DNA from: Roseivivax sp. THAF197b
Lineage (GTDB): Bacteria > Pseudomonadota > Alphaproteobacteria > Rhodobacterales > Rhodobacteraceae
Assembly: GCF_009363255.1 (NCBI RefSeq)
Contig: NZ_CP045318.1
Location: 286,001-350,000, forward strand
Direction of reading: 5' to 3'
DNA length: 64,000 nt
Below the pieces are notes generated by a model. It was not told the origin of the DNA. It was given only the letters and a program-made list of their open reading frames with translations, and searched no databases. This document shows, piece after piece, positions 36,695 through 46,179 of the stretch (positions within the stretch are counted from its first letter, which is position 1; each line of letters opens with the position of its first letter). Both the position numbers and the translations under genes were made by a program.

Positions 36695-37072
36695 ATGATG
36701 ACAACGCTTCTTCAGGTGGCGCTTGGCGGTGCGCTGGGTGCTGTGGCCCGGTATCTTACCGGCCTTGCGGCCCTGCGCGCGATGGGGCACGGCTTTCCCT
36801 GGGGGACGCTGACGGTCAATGTCGCGGGCTCCTTCCTGATGGGCGTTCTGGTTGTGATGCTCGCGCATCTGGGCGGAACGAGGTTCGCGCCCTTGCTGAT
36901 GACGGGCTTCCTGGGCGGGTTCACGACCTTCTCGGCCTTCTCGCTTGACGCGGTCACGCTTTACGAACGGGGCGCGCTGGGCGCGGCGGCGGGCTATGTT
37001 GCGGCATCGGTCATCCTGTCGCTGGCGGCGCTGGCCGCGGGCCTTTTTCTCGCACGGAGCATTGCACAATGA
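36695..37072 (+). CDS. crcB: Fluoride ion channel CrcB/Fluc
   Basis: A 125-residue protein with four hydrophobic helices. Diagnostic motifs are GALGAVARY, GTLTVNVAGSFLMGV with the pore Asn, and TGFLGGFTTFSAFS with the paired Phe residues. It exports fluoride. Two in-frame ATGs (36695 and 36698) are adjacent. Its stop overlaps the rluA-like start (ATGA), so it leads a four-gene operon. I saw no convincing fluoride riboswitch; the space to the divergent multicopper oxidase is only about 110 bases. Confidence 0.93.
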   Translation: MMTTLLQVALGGALGAVARYLTGLAALRAMGHGFPWGTLTVNVAGSFLMGVLVVMLAHLGGTRFAPLLMTGFLGGFTTFSAFSLDAVTLYERGALGAAAGYVAASVILSLAALAAGLFLARSIAQ

Positions 37073-38118
37073 GCGGCGTCCAGACCCTGACCATCGGCCC
37101 CGGTGACGGGGATCAGCGGCTCGACCGCTGGCTGAAGCGGCTGTTTCCGCATCTCGCGCAAGGCCGGATCGAGAAGATGTGCCGCAAGGGCGAACTGCGC
37201 GTCGATGGCGGCCGGGTGAAGGCCAATTTCCGCCTCCAGACCGGTCATCAGGTCCGCATCCCCCCGATCCCGGCCCCCGATGCCGAAGTGGTGGCGGCGC
37301 GTCCGAAGCCCAAAGTCTCGGATGCCGATGCGGAAATGATCCGCGATTGCGTGATCTGGCGCGACGATCACATCATCGCGCTGAACAAGCCGCCGGGCCT
37401 GCCGACGCAGGGCGGATCGAAACAGACCAAGCATGTGGACGGGCTCTCCGAAGCGCTGACATTCGGATACGACGAAAAGCCGCGGCTTGTGCACCGGCTC
37501 GACAAGGATACGTCGGGCGTTCTGCTGCTTGCGCGCACACGCGAGGTCGCGAAGGACCTGAGCACCGCGATTCGGCACAAGGAAACGCGCAAGATCTACT
37601 GGGCGCTCGTGGCGGGCGTGCCGACGCCCTATCTGGGCGAGATCCGCTTCGGCCTCGTGAAGGCGCCCGGCCACGGCAAGGGCGGCGAGGGCGAGAAGAT
37701 GCACGCCGTTCACCCTGCCGAGATGGACACGACGCCCGGCGCGAAGCGGGCGCATACGCTTTATGCAACGCTCTACCGCGTGGCGAGCCGTGCCGCCTGG
37801 GTCGCGATGGAGCCGATCACCGGCCGCACCCACCAGCTGCGCGCGCATATGGCCGAGATCGGGCATCCGATCATCGGTGACGGCAAATATGGTGGCTCCG
37901 GGCAGGAAAACCTCGGCGATGGCTGGGGCGCGCAGCTGGGCGGCATCATCAGCCGCAAGCTGCACCTGCATGCCCGCACGATGGGCTTCGTACATCCGGT
38001 GACGGGAAAGCCCGTGGTGATCAACGCGCCCCTGCCCAAGCACATGGCGGAAAGCTGGGACACCCTCGGCTGGGAGGAAAGCTTCGCCGCCGAAGACCCG
38101 TTCGAGAAGCTGCGATGA
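37069..38118 (+). CDS. RluA-family pseudouridine synthase (RluC-like)
   Basis: A 349-residue RNA pseudouridine synthase. An S4 RNA-binding domain covers about residues 10-80 (LDRWLKRLFPHLAQGRIEKM, KGELRVDGGRVKANFR), followed by the catalytic domain with HRLDKDTSGVLLLART near residue 142, whose Asp is the nucleophile, and ITGRTHQLRAHMAEIGHPI. RluC acts on 23S rRNA; RluD or a tRNA-directed relative cannot be ruled out. It overlaps crcB upstream and the HAD gene downstream by four bases each. Confidence 0.9.
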   Translation: MSGVQTLTIGPGDGDQRLDRWLKRLFPHLAQGRIEKMCRKGELRVDGGRVKANFRLQTGHQVRIPPIPAPDAEVVAARPKPKVSDADAEMIRDCVIWRDDHIIALNKPPGLPTQGGSKQTKHVDGLSEALTFGYDEKPRLVHRLDKDTSGVLLLARTREVAKDLSTAIRHKETRKIYWALVAGVPTPYLGEIRFGLVKAPGHGKGGEGEKMHAVHPAEMDTTPGAKRAHTLYATLYRVASRAAWVAMEPITGRTHQLRAHMAEIGHPIIGDGKYGGSGQENLGDGWGAQLGGIISRKLHLHARTMGFVHPVTGKPVVINAPLPKHMAESWDTLGWEESFAAEDPFEKLR

Positions 38119-38795
38119 GCGGCGAACTGCGCCTTGTCGTCTTCGACGTGGACGGTACGCTGGTCGACAGCCAGGCCGATATCTGCGCCGCGATGGAGGC
38201 GGCCTTCGCCAGCGCCGGTCTGGCGCCCCCGCCGCGCGAGGCCGTTCTGGGGATCGTGGGTCTTTCGCTGCCCGAAGCGATGGCCGAACTGGCACCCGAT
38301 CTGCCGGTCGAGACCCGCATGCAGATGGTCGCAGCCTACAAGGACAGCTACGCCCTGCGGCGCCGCGAGGTCGGCGCGGCGGAGGGATCGCCGCTTTTTC
38401 CCGGTGTCCGCGACACGCTGGATGCGGTCCATGCCGTGCCGCATTGGCTGCCGGGCATTGCCACGGGCAAGTCGCGGCGCGGGCTCGATGCGCTGCTCGA
38501 CGGGCACGGGCTGCGCGGGCGCTTCGTCACGGAACAGGTCTCGGACCATCACGCTTCGAAGCCGCATCCGGCGATGCTGCACGCAGCCCTGTCCGACACC
38601 GGCGTCGCCCCGCAGCATGCGGTGATGATAGACGACACGGAGTTCGACATGGCCATGGCGCGCGCGGCGGGCATGGTGGCCATCGGGGTCACTTGGGGCT
38701 ATCACCCGGCCCCGCGCCTCCATCAGGCGCATCACCTGATCGACGATATCGCGGCGCTGCCGGCGCTGCTTCGAGACATATGGGGCGAGACATGA
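38115..38795 (+). CDS. HAD-superfamily hydrolase, phosphoglycolate phosphatase-like
   Basis: A 226-residue HAD-IA phosphatase. Motif 1 is FDVDGTLVDSQ with Asp11 and Asp13, motif 2 is the Ser/Thr in IATGKSRRGLD, motif 3 Lys in SKPHPAML, and motif 4 is VMIDDTEFDM. The cap domain between motifs 1 and 2 is the helical C1 type of phosphoglycolate phosphatases. Substrate not certain. Overlaps its upstream and downstream neighbours by four bases. Confidence 0.88.
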   Translation: MSGELRLVVFDVDGTLVDSQADICAAMEAAFASAGLAPPPREAVLGIVGLSLPEAMAELAPDLPVETRMQMVAAYKDSYALRRREVGAAEGSPLFPGVRDTLDAVHAVPHWLPGIATGKSRRGLDALLDGHGLRGRFVTEQVSDHHASKPHPAMLHAALSDTGVAPQHAVMIDDTEFDMAMARAAGMVAIGVTWGYHPAPRLHQAHHLIDDIAALPALLRDIWGET

Positions 38796-39526
38796 ACGCT
38801 TGGGCGATGAAGCGGTTCTGGACGGAAGCGCGGTGCGAAGAGACCGAGGGGGGCTGGCGTGTGCTGCTCGATGCGCGCCCGATCCGGACACCCGCGAAGG
38901 CGCCTCTGATCGTGCCGCACGCGGTCTTCGCCGAAGAGATCGCGGCCGAATGGGACGCGCAGGAAGACACCATCGATCCCGGTTCCATGCCGGTGACGCG
39001 CAGCGCCAATGCCGCCATCGACAAGGTCCGCCACCAGCATGCCGAGGTCGCCGAGATGCTGGCCGCTTACGGCGACAGCGATCTTCTGTGCTACCGCGCC
39101 GATGCGCCGGCCGATCTGGTCGCGCGACAGGCGGCGACCTGGGACCCCTATCTCGACTGGGCGGCGACGGCGCTGGGCGCGCGGCTCGCGCCGCGCACGG
39201 GCATCATGCACCAACCGCAGGATCCCGCGGCGCTGGCCCGGCTGCGCGACGAGGTGCACGGAATCGATGCATTTGGCCTCGCGGCCTTTCACGATCTTGT
39301 GTCCCTGACAGGCTCCCTCGTGCTAGGATTTGCCGCAACCCGCGATTTCGACCCGGGCGCGCTTTGGTCTGCCTCCAGATTGGACGAAGACTACCAGGCC
39401 GAGCTTTGGGGCGAAGACGAGGAAGCGGCCGAGATGGCGGCGGTCAAACGCCTTGCTTTCATGGATGCGGTGCGGGTTTGGCGCCTGTCCAAGGGGCAAC
39501 CTGCGGACCTGCCGTCAACCGAGTGA
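38792..39526 (+). CDS. ATP12-family F1-ATPase assembly chaperone
   Basis: A 244-residue relative of mitochondrial ATP12/ATPAF2, which holds the ATP synthase alpha subunit during F1 assembly. Recognisable features are the early MKRFWTEARCEE and LLDARPIRTPAKAPL, PVTRSANAAIDKV, and the central YRADAPADLVARQAATWDPYLDW with the conserved Trp. The frame is open upstream inside the HAD gene, but ATG 38792, overlapping the HAD stop, is the conserved start. This family is characteristic of alphaproteobacteria and mitochondria. Confidence 0.9.
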   Translation: MNAWAMKRFWTEARCEETEGGWRVLLDARPIRTPAKAPLIVPHAVFAEEIAAEWDAQEDTIDPGSMPVTRSANAAIDKVRHQHAEVAEMLAAYGDSDLLCYRADAPADLVARQAATWDPYLDWAATALGARLAPRTGIMHQPQDPAALARLRDEVHGIDAFGLAAFHDLVSLTGSLVLGFAATRDFDPGALWSASRLDEDYQAELWGEDEEAAEMAAVKRLAFMDAVRVWRLSKGQPADLPSTE

Positions 39527-39698
39527 TGAAATCCTGTGCAGCGCTTGTTTTGAAGGCGCTTTGGGTTGACCTCATGCGCTAAATCCGACCAAAGTTGCGC
39601 ACGCTCAGCGACAATTTGCTCGGGCGAAGCCTAAAACGCATCCTGATAAGGGATGCATACGCCGCCCCAAGAGTGGCGGAAAACAGGAAGAGGTAAGT

Positions 39699-40712
39699 AT
39701 GAAAAAGACGGTAATTCTTGGCGCACTCACCGCCGCTGGCCTCAGCGCCGGCGCCGCAGGTGCCCAAACGCTGGACGCCGTGAAAGAGCGTGGAACGCTG
39801 AACTGCGGCGTGACCACCGGTCTCGTCGGCTTCGCGGCACCGGATGCGAACGGCGAGTGGGAAGGCTTCGACGTCGGCGTCTGCCGCGCGGTTGCAGCTG
39901 CTGTGCTGGGCGATCCCACCGCGGTCGAATTCGTGCCCACGACCGGCAAGACGCGCTTCACCGCGTTGGCCTCGGGCGAGATCGACATGCTCGCACGCAA
40001 CACCACCTGGACCTTCTCGCGCGACGTGGACCTGAAGTTCGAATTCGTCGGCGTGAACTACTATGACGGTCAGGGCTTCATGGTGCCCAAGGCGCTGGGC
40101 GTGTCCTCGGCGACCGAGCTCAACGGCGCGACGGTCTGCATCCAGACCGGCACCACGACCGAGCTGAACCTCGCGGACTACTTCCGCAACAACAACATGG
40201 AATACACGCCGGTCCCGATCGAGACCAACGCGGAAGCCCAGCAGCAGTACCTCGCGGGCGCCTGTGACGTGTACACCACCGATGCGTCGGGCCTCGCGGC
40301 AACGCGTGCGGCCTTCGAAGCACCGGCCGACCACGTTGTTCTGCCCGAGATCATCTCGAAAGAGCCGCTCGGCCCGCTCGTGCGTCACGGCGACAACGAC
40401 TGGGGCGACGTGGTCCGCTGGACCCTCAACGCCCTGATCGCGGCGGAAGAGTACGGCATCACCTCGGCGAATATCGACGAGATGGCTGCCAACGGGAACC
40501 CGGAAGTGAAGCGTATCCTCGGCTCCGAGGGTGATCTTGGCGCGATGTTCGGCCTTGAGGCCGACTGGGCCAAGCGCGCGATTGCCGCTGGCGGCAACTA
40601 CGGTGAGCTCTTCGCCAAGAACATCGGCGAGTCGACCCCGATCGGCCTGTCGCGCGGCCTGAACGCGCAGTGGACCGAAGGTGGCCTGCTCTACGCACCG
40701 CCGTTCCGCTAA
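39699..40712 (+). CDS. aapJ: General L-amino acid ABC transporter, substrate-binding protein
   Basis: A 337-residue periplasmic solute-binding protein with a signal peptide (MKKTVILGALTAAGLSAGAAGAQ). The mature part begins TLDAVKERGTLNCGVTTGLVGFA and contains GEWEGFDVGVCRAVAAAVLGD, a signature of the AapJ/BztA polar amino-acid family. It would bind glutamate, glutamine, aspartate and related amino acids. A stable hairpin separates it from the permease genes, as fits a binding protein needed in excess. Confidence 0.93.
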   Translation: MKKTVILGALTAAGLSAGAAGAQTLDAVKERGTLNCGVTTGLVGFAAPDANGEWEGFDVGVCRAVAAAVLGDPTAVEFVPTTGKTRFTALASGEIDMLARNTTWTFSRDVDLKFEFVGVNYYDGQGFMVPKALGVSSATELNGATVCIQTGTTTELNLADYFRNNNMEYTPVPIETNAEAQQQYLAGACDVYTTDASGLAATRAAFEAPADHVVLPEIISKEPLGPLVRHGDNDWGDVVRWTLNALIAAEEYGITSANIDEMAANGNPEVKRILGSEGDLGAMFGLEADWAKRAIAAGGNYGELFAKNIGESTPIGLSRGLNAQWTEGGLLYAPPFR

Positions 40713-40724
40713 GTTCGGACTTGG

Positions 40725-40754
40725 AAGGGCGCGGGCATCACACCCCGCGCCCTT
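40725..40754 (+). terminator. Stable hairpin between aapJ and the permease genes
   Basis: AAGGGCGCGGG (40725-40735) and CCCGCGCCCTT (40744-40754) form a perfect 11-bp stem with an 8-base loop, 12 bases after the aapJ stop. Only three T residues follow, so partial termination or 3' protection of the aapJ mRNA is more likely than full termination. Confidence 0.75.
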
Positions 40755-40859
40755 TCAACTTCAAGACCTGATACGACCTCAAAATAAACAATCCAGACCA
40801 GTCAGCACCGGATCAACCGGGCGGCATTCCGGATCTGGATAGCCCCAGGGATACCCCTC

Positions 40860-42077
40860 ATGACGACACTCAGCGATCCCCCGCAGAGCGCGTTCAAGCC
40901 GTCGATGCTGCTGAACGACACGCGGTACCGTGGCTACACATTCCAGTTCATCGCGCTTGTCTGCGTGGCAGCCTTGTTCGCCTATCTGGGCTCGAACCTG
41001 TTGCAGAACCTCAGAGATGCCGGGCTGGTGATTTCGTTCAACTTCCTCGGTGATGCAGCGAATTACGACATCAACCAGACCCTGATCGAATACAACAACC
41101 AGATGGACCACTGGCGTGCGGCGCTCGTGGGCGTTCTGAACACCCTGCTGGTGTCGTTCCTGGCCTGTATCACGGCGACGATCTTCGGCGTCTTCGCGGG
41201 CGTTGCGCGACTGTCGCAGAACTGGCTCATGCGCAAGCTGATGTCGGCCTATGTCGAGGCGTTCCGCAACGTTCCGGTCCTGATCTGGATCATCATCATC
41301 TTCACCGTCATGACGGCCGTGATGCCCGCCCCCCGCGACTTCCGGGGCGAAGATGCGGCGGCCTCCATGGTGCTGTTCGACAGCGTGGCCTTCACCAATC
41401 GCGGCGTCTACGTTCCGAAGCCGATCTTCGGACCGGGCGGCTGGGCGGTTGTCCTCGTCTTCATTGCCAGCCTTGTCGGGGCGGTCTGGTACCGCCGGTA
41501 TGCCACGAAGCTGCTCTATGAGACGGGCAAGCTTCTGCCCACCGGTTGGCCGACGCTGGCGATCATCTTCCTGCCCGCGATCCTTGCCTATTTCGTGCTG
41601 GGCCAGCCCATTTCGCTCGAATATCCCGAGCTCGGTGGCTTCAACTTCACCGGCGGCATCAACATCCTGGGCAGCCTGATCGCGCTGTGGTTCGCGCTGG
41701 CGATCTATACCGGTGCCTTCATCGCCGAGAACGTGCGCGCGGGCATCCTGTCCGTCTCCAAGGGGCAGACCGAAGCCGCGGCTTCGCTCGGCCTGCGTCC
41801 GCGCCGGATCATGAACCTCGTGATCCTGCCGCAGGCGCTGCGGGTGATCATTCCGCCGCTCATCTCGCATTACCTCAACATCACGAAGAACTCGTCGCTG
41901 GCCATTGCCGTGGGCTACATGGACCTGACCGGCACGCTGGGGGGCATCACGCTCAACCAGACGGGCCGTGCGATCGAGTGCATCCTGCTTCTGATGGCGT
42001 TCTACCTGACGATCAGCCTCTCCATTTCGGCGATCATGAACGTCTACAACAATTCCGTTAAGCTGAAGGAGCGCTGA
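40860..42077 (+). CDS. aapQ: General L-amino acid ABC transporter, permease
   Basis: A 405-residue inner-membrane permease of the AapQ/BztB type, longer than usual His/Glu permeases because of an insertion with extra hydrophobic segments. The conserved cytoplasmic EAA loop is GQTEAAASLGLRPRRIMNLVILPQ. About eight hydrophobic segments can be seen. It follows aapJ by 147 bases and precedes aapM by one base, and forms the channel with AapM. Confidence 0.93.
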   Translation: MTTLSDPPQSAFKPSMLLNDTRYRGYTFQFIALVCVAALFAYLGSNLLQNLRDAGLVISFNFLGDAANYDINQTLIEYNNQMDHWRAALVGVLNTLLVSFLACITATIFGVFAGVARLSQNWLMRKLMSAYVEAFRNVPVLIWIIIIFTVMTAVMPAPRDFRGEDAAASMVLFDSVAFTNRGVYVPKPIFGPGGWAVVLVFIASLVGAVWYRRYATKLLYETGKLLPTGWPTLAIIFLPAILAYFVLGQPISLEYPELGGFNFTGGINILGSLIALWFALAIYTGAFIAENVRAGILSVSKGQTEAAASLGLRPRRIMNLVILPQALRVIIPPLISHYLNITKNSSLAIAVGYMDLTGTLGGITLNQTGRAIECILLLMAFYLTISLSISAIMNVYNNSVKLKER

Positions 42078-42078
42078 G

Positions 42079-43371
42079 ATGGCCGATACCCACGCCCATT
42101 CCGTGCGCTTCGTGCGCGAGAGCATGCTGCCTGAGCAGGAGCCCCCCGCCGCTGAGCGCGGTGTCGTCAAATGGATGCGCCTGAACCTCTTTGCCAATGT
42201 TCAGAACTCGATCCTGACGCTGATCGCGCTTTACTGCATCTACTGGCTGGTGACGTCGGTCTTTCCGTGGTTCGCCAACGGGATCTGGGATGCGCCCTCG
42301 ATCCGGGCCTGTCGCGAGATCCTGGAAGGTCAGGTCGGCGGCTGCTTCGCTGTCCTGTCGGAGCGCTGGAACCAGCTTCTTTTCGGGTTCCAGTACCCGA
42401 GCGAGCTTTACTGGCGCCCGGCACTGGCCTTCGTGTTGCTGTTCGTCGCCGTGGCCCCCGTGCTGTTCCGCAAGGTCTTCCCGGCGCAGATGCTGATCTT
42501 CAGCGCGCTTTATCCGTTCATCGCCTATTACCTGATCTGGGGCGGATCGATCCTCGTGCCGATCCTGGCGCTTCTGGGCTTCGTGGCGGGCTACATCGTC
42601 TATGCGCGGCTCGTGACGCAAAGCTTCGCGATGGGCTTCTTCGGCGGGATCGTCGCCGCGTTCGTCGTGTGGTGGCTGACGGGCTTCGTGGGGGAATCGA
42701 GCTTCCTCGCGCTGGAGCCGGTGGCCTCGCGCAACATGGGCGGGTTCATGCTGAACCTGATGCTCGGCACGGTCTGCGTGTCGCTGTCCATCCCCTTCGG
42801 CATTGCGCTGGCGCTCGGGCGGCAATCGAGCATGCCGATCATCAAGTGGATCTGCGTGATCTTCATCGAGTTCGTCCGGGGTGTGCCGCTGATCACGCTT
42901 CTCTTCGTGGCCTCGGTCGTACTGGCCTACTTCCTGCCGCCGGGGGCGAATTTCGACCTCTTCGTGCGGGTGGTGATCATGATCACCATGTTCGCCTCGG
43001 CCTATATCGCCGAGGTGATCCGCGGCGCGCTCGCAGCACTGCCCAAGGGTCAGTATGAAGCCGCCGACAGCCTTGGCCTCGATTACCCGCAGGCGATGCG
43101 GCTCATCATCCTGCCGCAGGCGCTGAAGATCTCGATCCCGGGCATCGTCAACGTGGCGGTGGGCCTCTTCAAGGACACGACGCTGGTCTCGATCATCTCG
43201 ATGTTCGATCTGGTGGGCATGATCCGCGGTCCGATCCTCGCCTCGACGGAATGGAACGGCGTCTATTGGGAGCTTCTGGGCTTCGCCGCACTCCTCTTCT
43301 TCGTCGTCTGCTTCGGCATCTCCAAATATTCGCAGTGGCTGGAAAAAGAACTCGCCACCGATCACCGTTAA
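42079..43371 (+). CDS. aapM: General L-amino acid ABC transporter, permease
   Basis: A 430-residue partner permease of the AapM/BztC type. It has multiple hydrophobic segments (for example LILTLIALYCIYWLVTSV region near residues 40-60), and the EAA loop GQYEAADSLGLDYPQAMRLI followed by LPQALKISIPGIVN. The ATG lies one base after the aapQ stop. The C-terminal part carries the usual conserved motif of amino-acid permeases. Confidence 0.93.
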   Translation: MADTHAHSVRFVRESMLPEQEPPAAERGVVKWMRLNLFANVQNSILTLIALYCIYWLVTSVFPWFANGIWDAPSIRACREILEGQVGGCFAVLSERWNQLLFGFQYPSELYWRPALAFVLLFVAVAPVLFRKVFPAQMLIFSALYPFIAYYLIWGGSILVPILALLGFVAGYIVYARLVTQSFAMGFFGGIVAAFVVWWLTGFVGESSFLALEPVASRNMGGFMLNLMLGTVCVSLSIPFGIALALGRQSSMPIIKWICVIFIEFVRGVPLITLLFVASVVLAYFLPPGANFDLFVRVVIMITMFASAYIAEVIRGALAALPKGQYEAADSLGLDYPQAMRLIILPQALKISIPGIVNVAVGLFKDTTLVSIISMFDLVGMIRGPILASTEWNGVYWELLGFAALLFFVVCFGISKYSQWLEKELATDHR

Positions 43372-43383
43372 GAGGGCTCTGAC

Positions 43384-44163
43384 ATGAACCAGACAGCCAC
43401 GAATAGCGCCGCGCTCTCCGTCTCGGACGAGGTGGCAATCTCAATCGAGAACATGAACAAGTGGTACGGCACCTTCCACGTGCTGCGCGACATCGACCTG
43501 ACCGTCTATCGCGGTGAGCGGATCGTGATCGCGGGGCCGTCGGGCTCGGGCAAGTCGACGCTCATCCGCTGCATCAACGCGCTGGAAGAGCACCAGAAGG
43601 GCCGGATCGAGGTGGACGGGACGGTGCTGTCCTCGGACATCAAGAACATCGACGCGATCCGCTCCGAGGTCGGGATGGTGTTCCAGCACTTCAACCTGTT
43701 CCCGCACCTCACGATCCTCGAGAACTGCACGCTCGCGCCGATTTGGGTCCGCAAGACACCCAAGAAAGAGGCCGAGGAAACCGCGATGCATTTCCTCGAG
43801 AAGGTGAAGATCCCCGAACAGGCGGACAAGTATCCCGGTCAGCTTTCGGGCGGTCAGCAGCAGCGTGTGGCGATTGCCCGCTCGCTCTGCATGAAGCCGC
43901 GGATCATGCTCTTTGACGAGCCGACATCGGCGCTCGACCCCGAGATGATCAAGGAGGTTCTCGACACAATGGTCAGCCTCGCCGAGGAAGGCATGACCAT
44001 GCTCTGCGTCACCCACGAGATGGGCTTTGCCCGTCAGGTCGCCAACCGCGTGATCTTCATGGACCAGGGCCAGATCGTGGAGCAGAACGAGCCCGAGGAA
44101 TTCTTCAACAACCCGCAGAACGAGCGGACGAAGCTGTTCCTGAGCCAGATCCTCGGCCACTGA
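43384..44163 (+). CDS. aapP: General L-amino acid ABC transporter, ATPase
   Basis: A 259-residue ABC ATPase. Walker A is GPSGSGKST (51-59), the signature [13 protein letters not shown] is near 155-167 and Walker [13 protein letters not shown] near 176-187; the switch His is in CVTHEMGFA. This set, with [13 protein letters not shown] at the C-terminus, is typical of polar amino-acid transporters. It is 12 bases downstream of aapM and ends at a strong terminator. Confidence 0.95.
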   Translation: MNQTATNSAALSVSDEVAISIENMNKWYGTFHVLRDIDLTVYRGERIVIAGPSGSGKSTLIRCINALEEHQKGRIEVDGTVLSSDIKNIDAIRSEVGMVFQHFNLFPHLTILENCTLAPIWVRKTPKKEAEETAMHFLEKVKIPEQADKYPGQLSGGQQQRVAIARSLCMKPRIMLFDEPTSALDPEMIKEVLDTMVSLAEEGMTMLCVTHEMGFARQVANRVIFMDQGQIVEQNEPEEFFNNPQNERTKLFLSQILGH

Positions 44164-44189
44164 GCCTTCTGTCAGAAATTTCCCAAGGG

Positions 44190-44222
44190 CGCCCGCATCG
44201 ACACATGCGGGCGTCTTTTTTT
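44190..44222 (+). terminator. Intrinsic terminator of the aap operon
   Basis: CGCCCGCAT (44190-44198) and ATGCGGGCG (44205-44213) form a 9-bp stem with a 6-base loop, followed by TC and seven T residues. Confidence 0.95.
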
Positions 44223-44291
44223 GGCCTGTTCTGAAACTCCCTGTCGCCGTCGCCCGTGGTTTCCAATGCAACACAGCAAAGGAGACATCCC

Positions 44292-44705
44292 ATGCGACTG
44301 ACACTCACCACGGCCCTTTTCTCCGTCATCGGCGGCGCAGCTTTCGCCGCAGCCCATGCCATGGCCCCGGCCATCGAAGCGGCGGCTCAATCCGTGGAAA
44401 ACGGCGTGGTCAGCGCCTCCAAGATCGTGGCGGAGCAGAACGGCTGGCTCGTCGTGCACCGCACCGACAGCGAAATGAAGCCCGGCCCTGTCGTCGCCCA
44501 TGCGCCCATCCGGAAGGGTGAAACCACCGACGTCGCCGCGATCCTGACCGAGGACGTGGCTGCAGGCGACATGTTGATGCTCATGGTCCACGCCGAAGAA
44601 GGCGGCATGGAAACCGGCATCTTCGAATACACGCTTGGCGCCAAGGAAGACGGCCCCATCCGCGTCGATGGCGACCTCGTCATGACGGTCATCACCGCGC
44701 AGTAA
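44292..44705 (+). CDS. Secreted protein with DUF7282-like domain
   Basis: A 137-residue protein beginning with a signal peptide (MRLTLTTALFSVIGGAAFAAAHA). The mature domain has the pattern NGWLVVHRTDSEMKPGPVVAHAPIRKGETTDV and DMLMLMVHAEE, which resembles small beta-sandwich domains annotated DUF7282 and found in archaeal and bacterial exported proteins. Function unknown. The ATG at 44292 is the start that gives a clean signal peptide; it stands alone between the aap terminator and a convergent sixA gene. Confidence 0.6.
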   Translation: MRLTLTTALFSVIGGAAFAAAHAMAPAIEAAAQSVENGVVSASKIVAEQNGWLVVHRTDSEMKPGPVVAHAPIRKGETTDVAAILTEDVAAGDMLMLMVHAEEGGMETGIFEYTLGAKEDGPIRVDGDLVMTVITAQ

Positions 44706-44731
44706 GTTTGCGGTGACCCAGTCCCGCGCGG

Positions 44732-45217
44732 TCAGCCCAGTTCGCGCGGGACAACGAAATCCACGGCGTGCCCGCTGCGGGTCCCAAGCTCGGACCAGTC
44801 GGCAATGTCGAACTCCGCGACCAGGGTCGCGCCCGTCGGATAATCGCGAAACCGCGGATGATCCGGCGCATCTTCCACGCAGAGATTGGCCATATACGCG
44901 ATGCCCGGATTATGGCCGAGCATCAGGACCGTCTCGGCGGTTTCCCCGCGCAGCTCCGTCAGCATCTGCTCCACATCCGCGAGGTACAGCTCGCGCGTGG
45001 TGCGCACTGCACAATCGAGATCGAGCCTGCCGAAGGTCTCGACCGTACGCATGGCCGACGAAATGAGTGCTGCATCCGGCTGGTATCCGGCATCTCGCAA
45101 CCAGCGGCCCAGAAGTTTCGCCGATTTGCGCCCGCGCTCGTTCAGCGGGCGGTCGTGATCCTCGACCCCGGATTGCCAGTCGGACTTGGCGTGCCGCATG
45201 AGGATCAGGCGCCGCAT
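44732..45217 (-). CDS. sixA: Phosphohistidine phosphatase SixA-like
   Basis: A 161-residue histidine phosphatase. The RHG-type motif is LMRHAKSDW near residues 6-14, the second basic site SSAMRTVETF, and the second His in LMLGHNPGI. SixA removes phosphate from His residues of phosphorelay proteins and the nitrogen-related phosphotransferase system. The start at 45217 overlaps the intergenic region after argB; a longer frame enters argB and is rejected. It is the last gene of the leftward yidC-MOSC-yihA-argB group. Confidence 0.85.
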   Translation of the reverse strand: MRRLILMRHAKSDWQSGVEDHDRPLNERGRKSAKLLGRWLRDAGYQPDAALISSAMRTVETFGRLDLDCAVRTTRELYLADVEQMLTELRGETAETVLMLGHNPGIAYMANLCVEDAPDHPRFRDYPTGATLVAEFDIADWSELGTRSGHAVDFVVPRELG

Positions 45218-45221
45218 CGTC

Positions 45222-46109
45222 TCAGCGCCCGCGTGGCGGCAGATCCGCCGATTTGATGAGGGAGCCTGCGCCATGTTCGGTGAAGAGCTCCAGCAGGCAG
45301 GCATTGGGCACCGTGCCGTCGAGGATCACCACGCCGCGCACACCGCGCTCCAGCGCATCGAGGCAGGTCTCGACCTTGGGGATCATGCCGCCCGCGATGG
45401 TGCCGTCGTCGATCATCGCACGGACCTCCTCGGGCGTGAGCGCGGTGACGATATCGCCATTCTTGCCCTTCACGCCGGGCACGTTCGTCAGCAGCAACAG
45501 CCGGTCTGCCTGCAGCGCGCCAGCTACGGCACCCGCCGCCGTATCGCCGTTGACGTTGTAGGTTTCCACCGGGTCCATGCCGGTGGCGACGGGCGCGATC
45601 ACCGGAATGATGCCGGCCCCCATGAGGTCGCGCAGCACCTGCACATTGGTCTCGATCGGGCGGCCGACCCAGCCCAGTTCGGGATCGTCCGCCTCGCAGA
45701 CGATCAGGTCGTCATCCTTGCCCGAAAGGCCCACGGCCCGGCCACCCTCATCCATGATGGCCTGCACGATGCGTTTGTTGACGAGGCCGGTCAGGACCAT
45801 CTCCACCACGTCGACAGTGGCCTTGTCGGTCACGCGCTTGCCGCGCACGAAGGTCGATTCGATGCCGAGCTTGCCCAGCATCTCGTTGATCATCGGCCCG
45901 CCGCCATGCACGACCACCGGGTTGATCCCGACCTGCCGCATGAGCACGATGTCGCGGGCGAACTCGGCCATGGCCTGCGCGTCGCCCATCGCGTTTCCGC
46001 CGAACTTCACCACCACGACCGCGCCCGAATAGCGCTGCATGTACGGAAGCGCCTCGGACAGGGTGCGGGCGGTGGCGTGCCAGTCTCGGTTCATGTCCTG
46101 GGTCTTCAT
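45222..46109 (-). CDS. argB: Acetylglutamate kinase
   Basis: A 295-residue amino-acid kinase for the second step of arginine biosynthesis. The N-terminal [12 protein letters not shown] contains the catalytic Lys, [12 protein letters not shown] binds substrate, and the C-terminal [21 protein letters not shown] is an ArgB signature. Arginine-sensitive ArgB proteins have an N-terminal helix like the one here ([17 protein letters not shown]), so feedback inhibition by arginine is plausible. The start at 46109 or a second ATG 15 bases later are both possible. Confidence 0.95.
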   Translation of the reverse strand: MKTQDMNRDWHATARTLSEALPYMQRYSGAVVVVKFGGNAMGDAQAMAEFARDIVLMRQVGINPVVVHGGGPMINEMLGKLGIESTFVRGKRVTDKATVDVVEMVLTGLVNKRIVQAIMDEGGRAVGLSGKDDDLIVCEADDPELGWVGRPIETNVQVLRDLMGAGIIPVIAPVATGMDPVETYNVNGDTAAGAVAGALQADRLLLLTNVPGVKGKNGDIVTALTPEEVRAMIDDGTIAGGMIPKVETCLDALERGVRGVVILDGTVPNACLLELFTEHGAGSLIKSADLPPRGR

Positions 46110-46179
46110 CTGTGGATCCGGGAAGGGGTGGGCCCTGCGGTTATCGGGCCTTGAGAGCCTGCGCGCAAGGGCCGCGCTG

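Noticed and set aside
36585..36695. Fluoride riboswitch before crcB
   Set aside because: GGCGATG and CGCC occur near 36681-36694, but they abut the start codon, leaving no space for the remaining conserved elements, so the pattern is probably chance.
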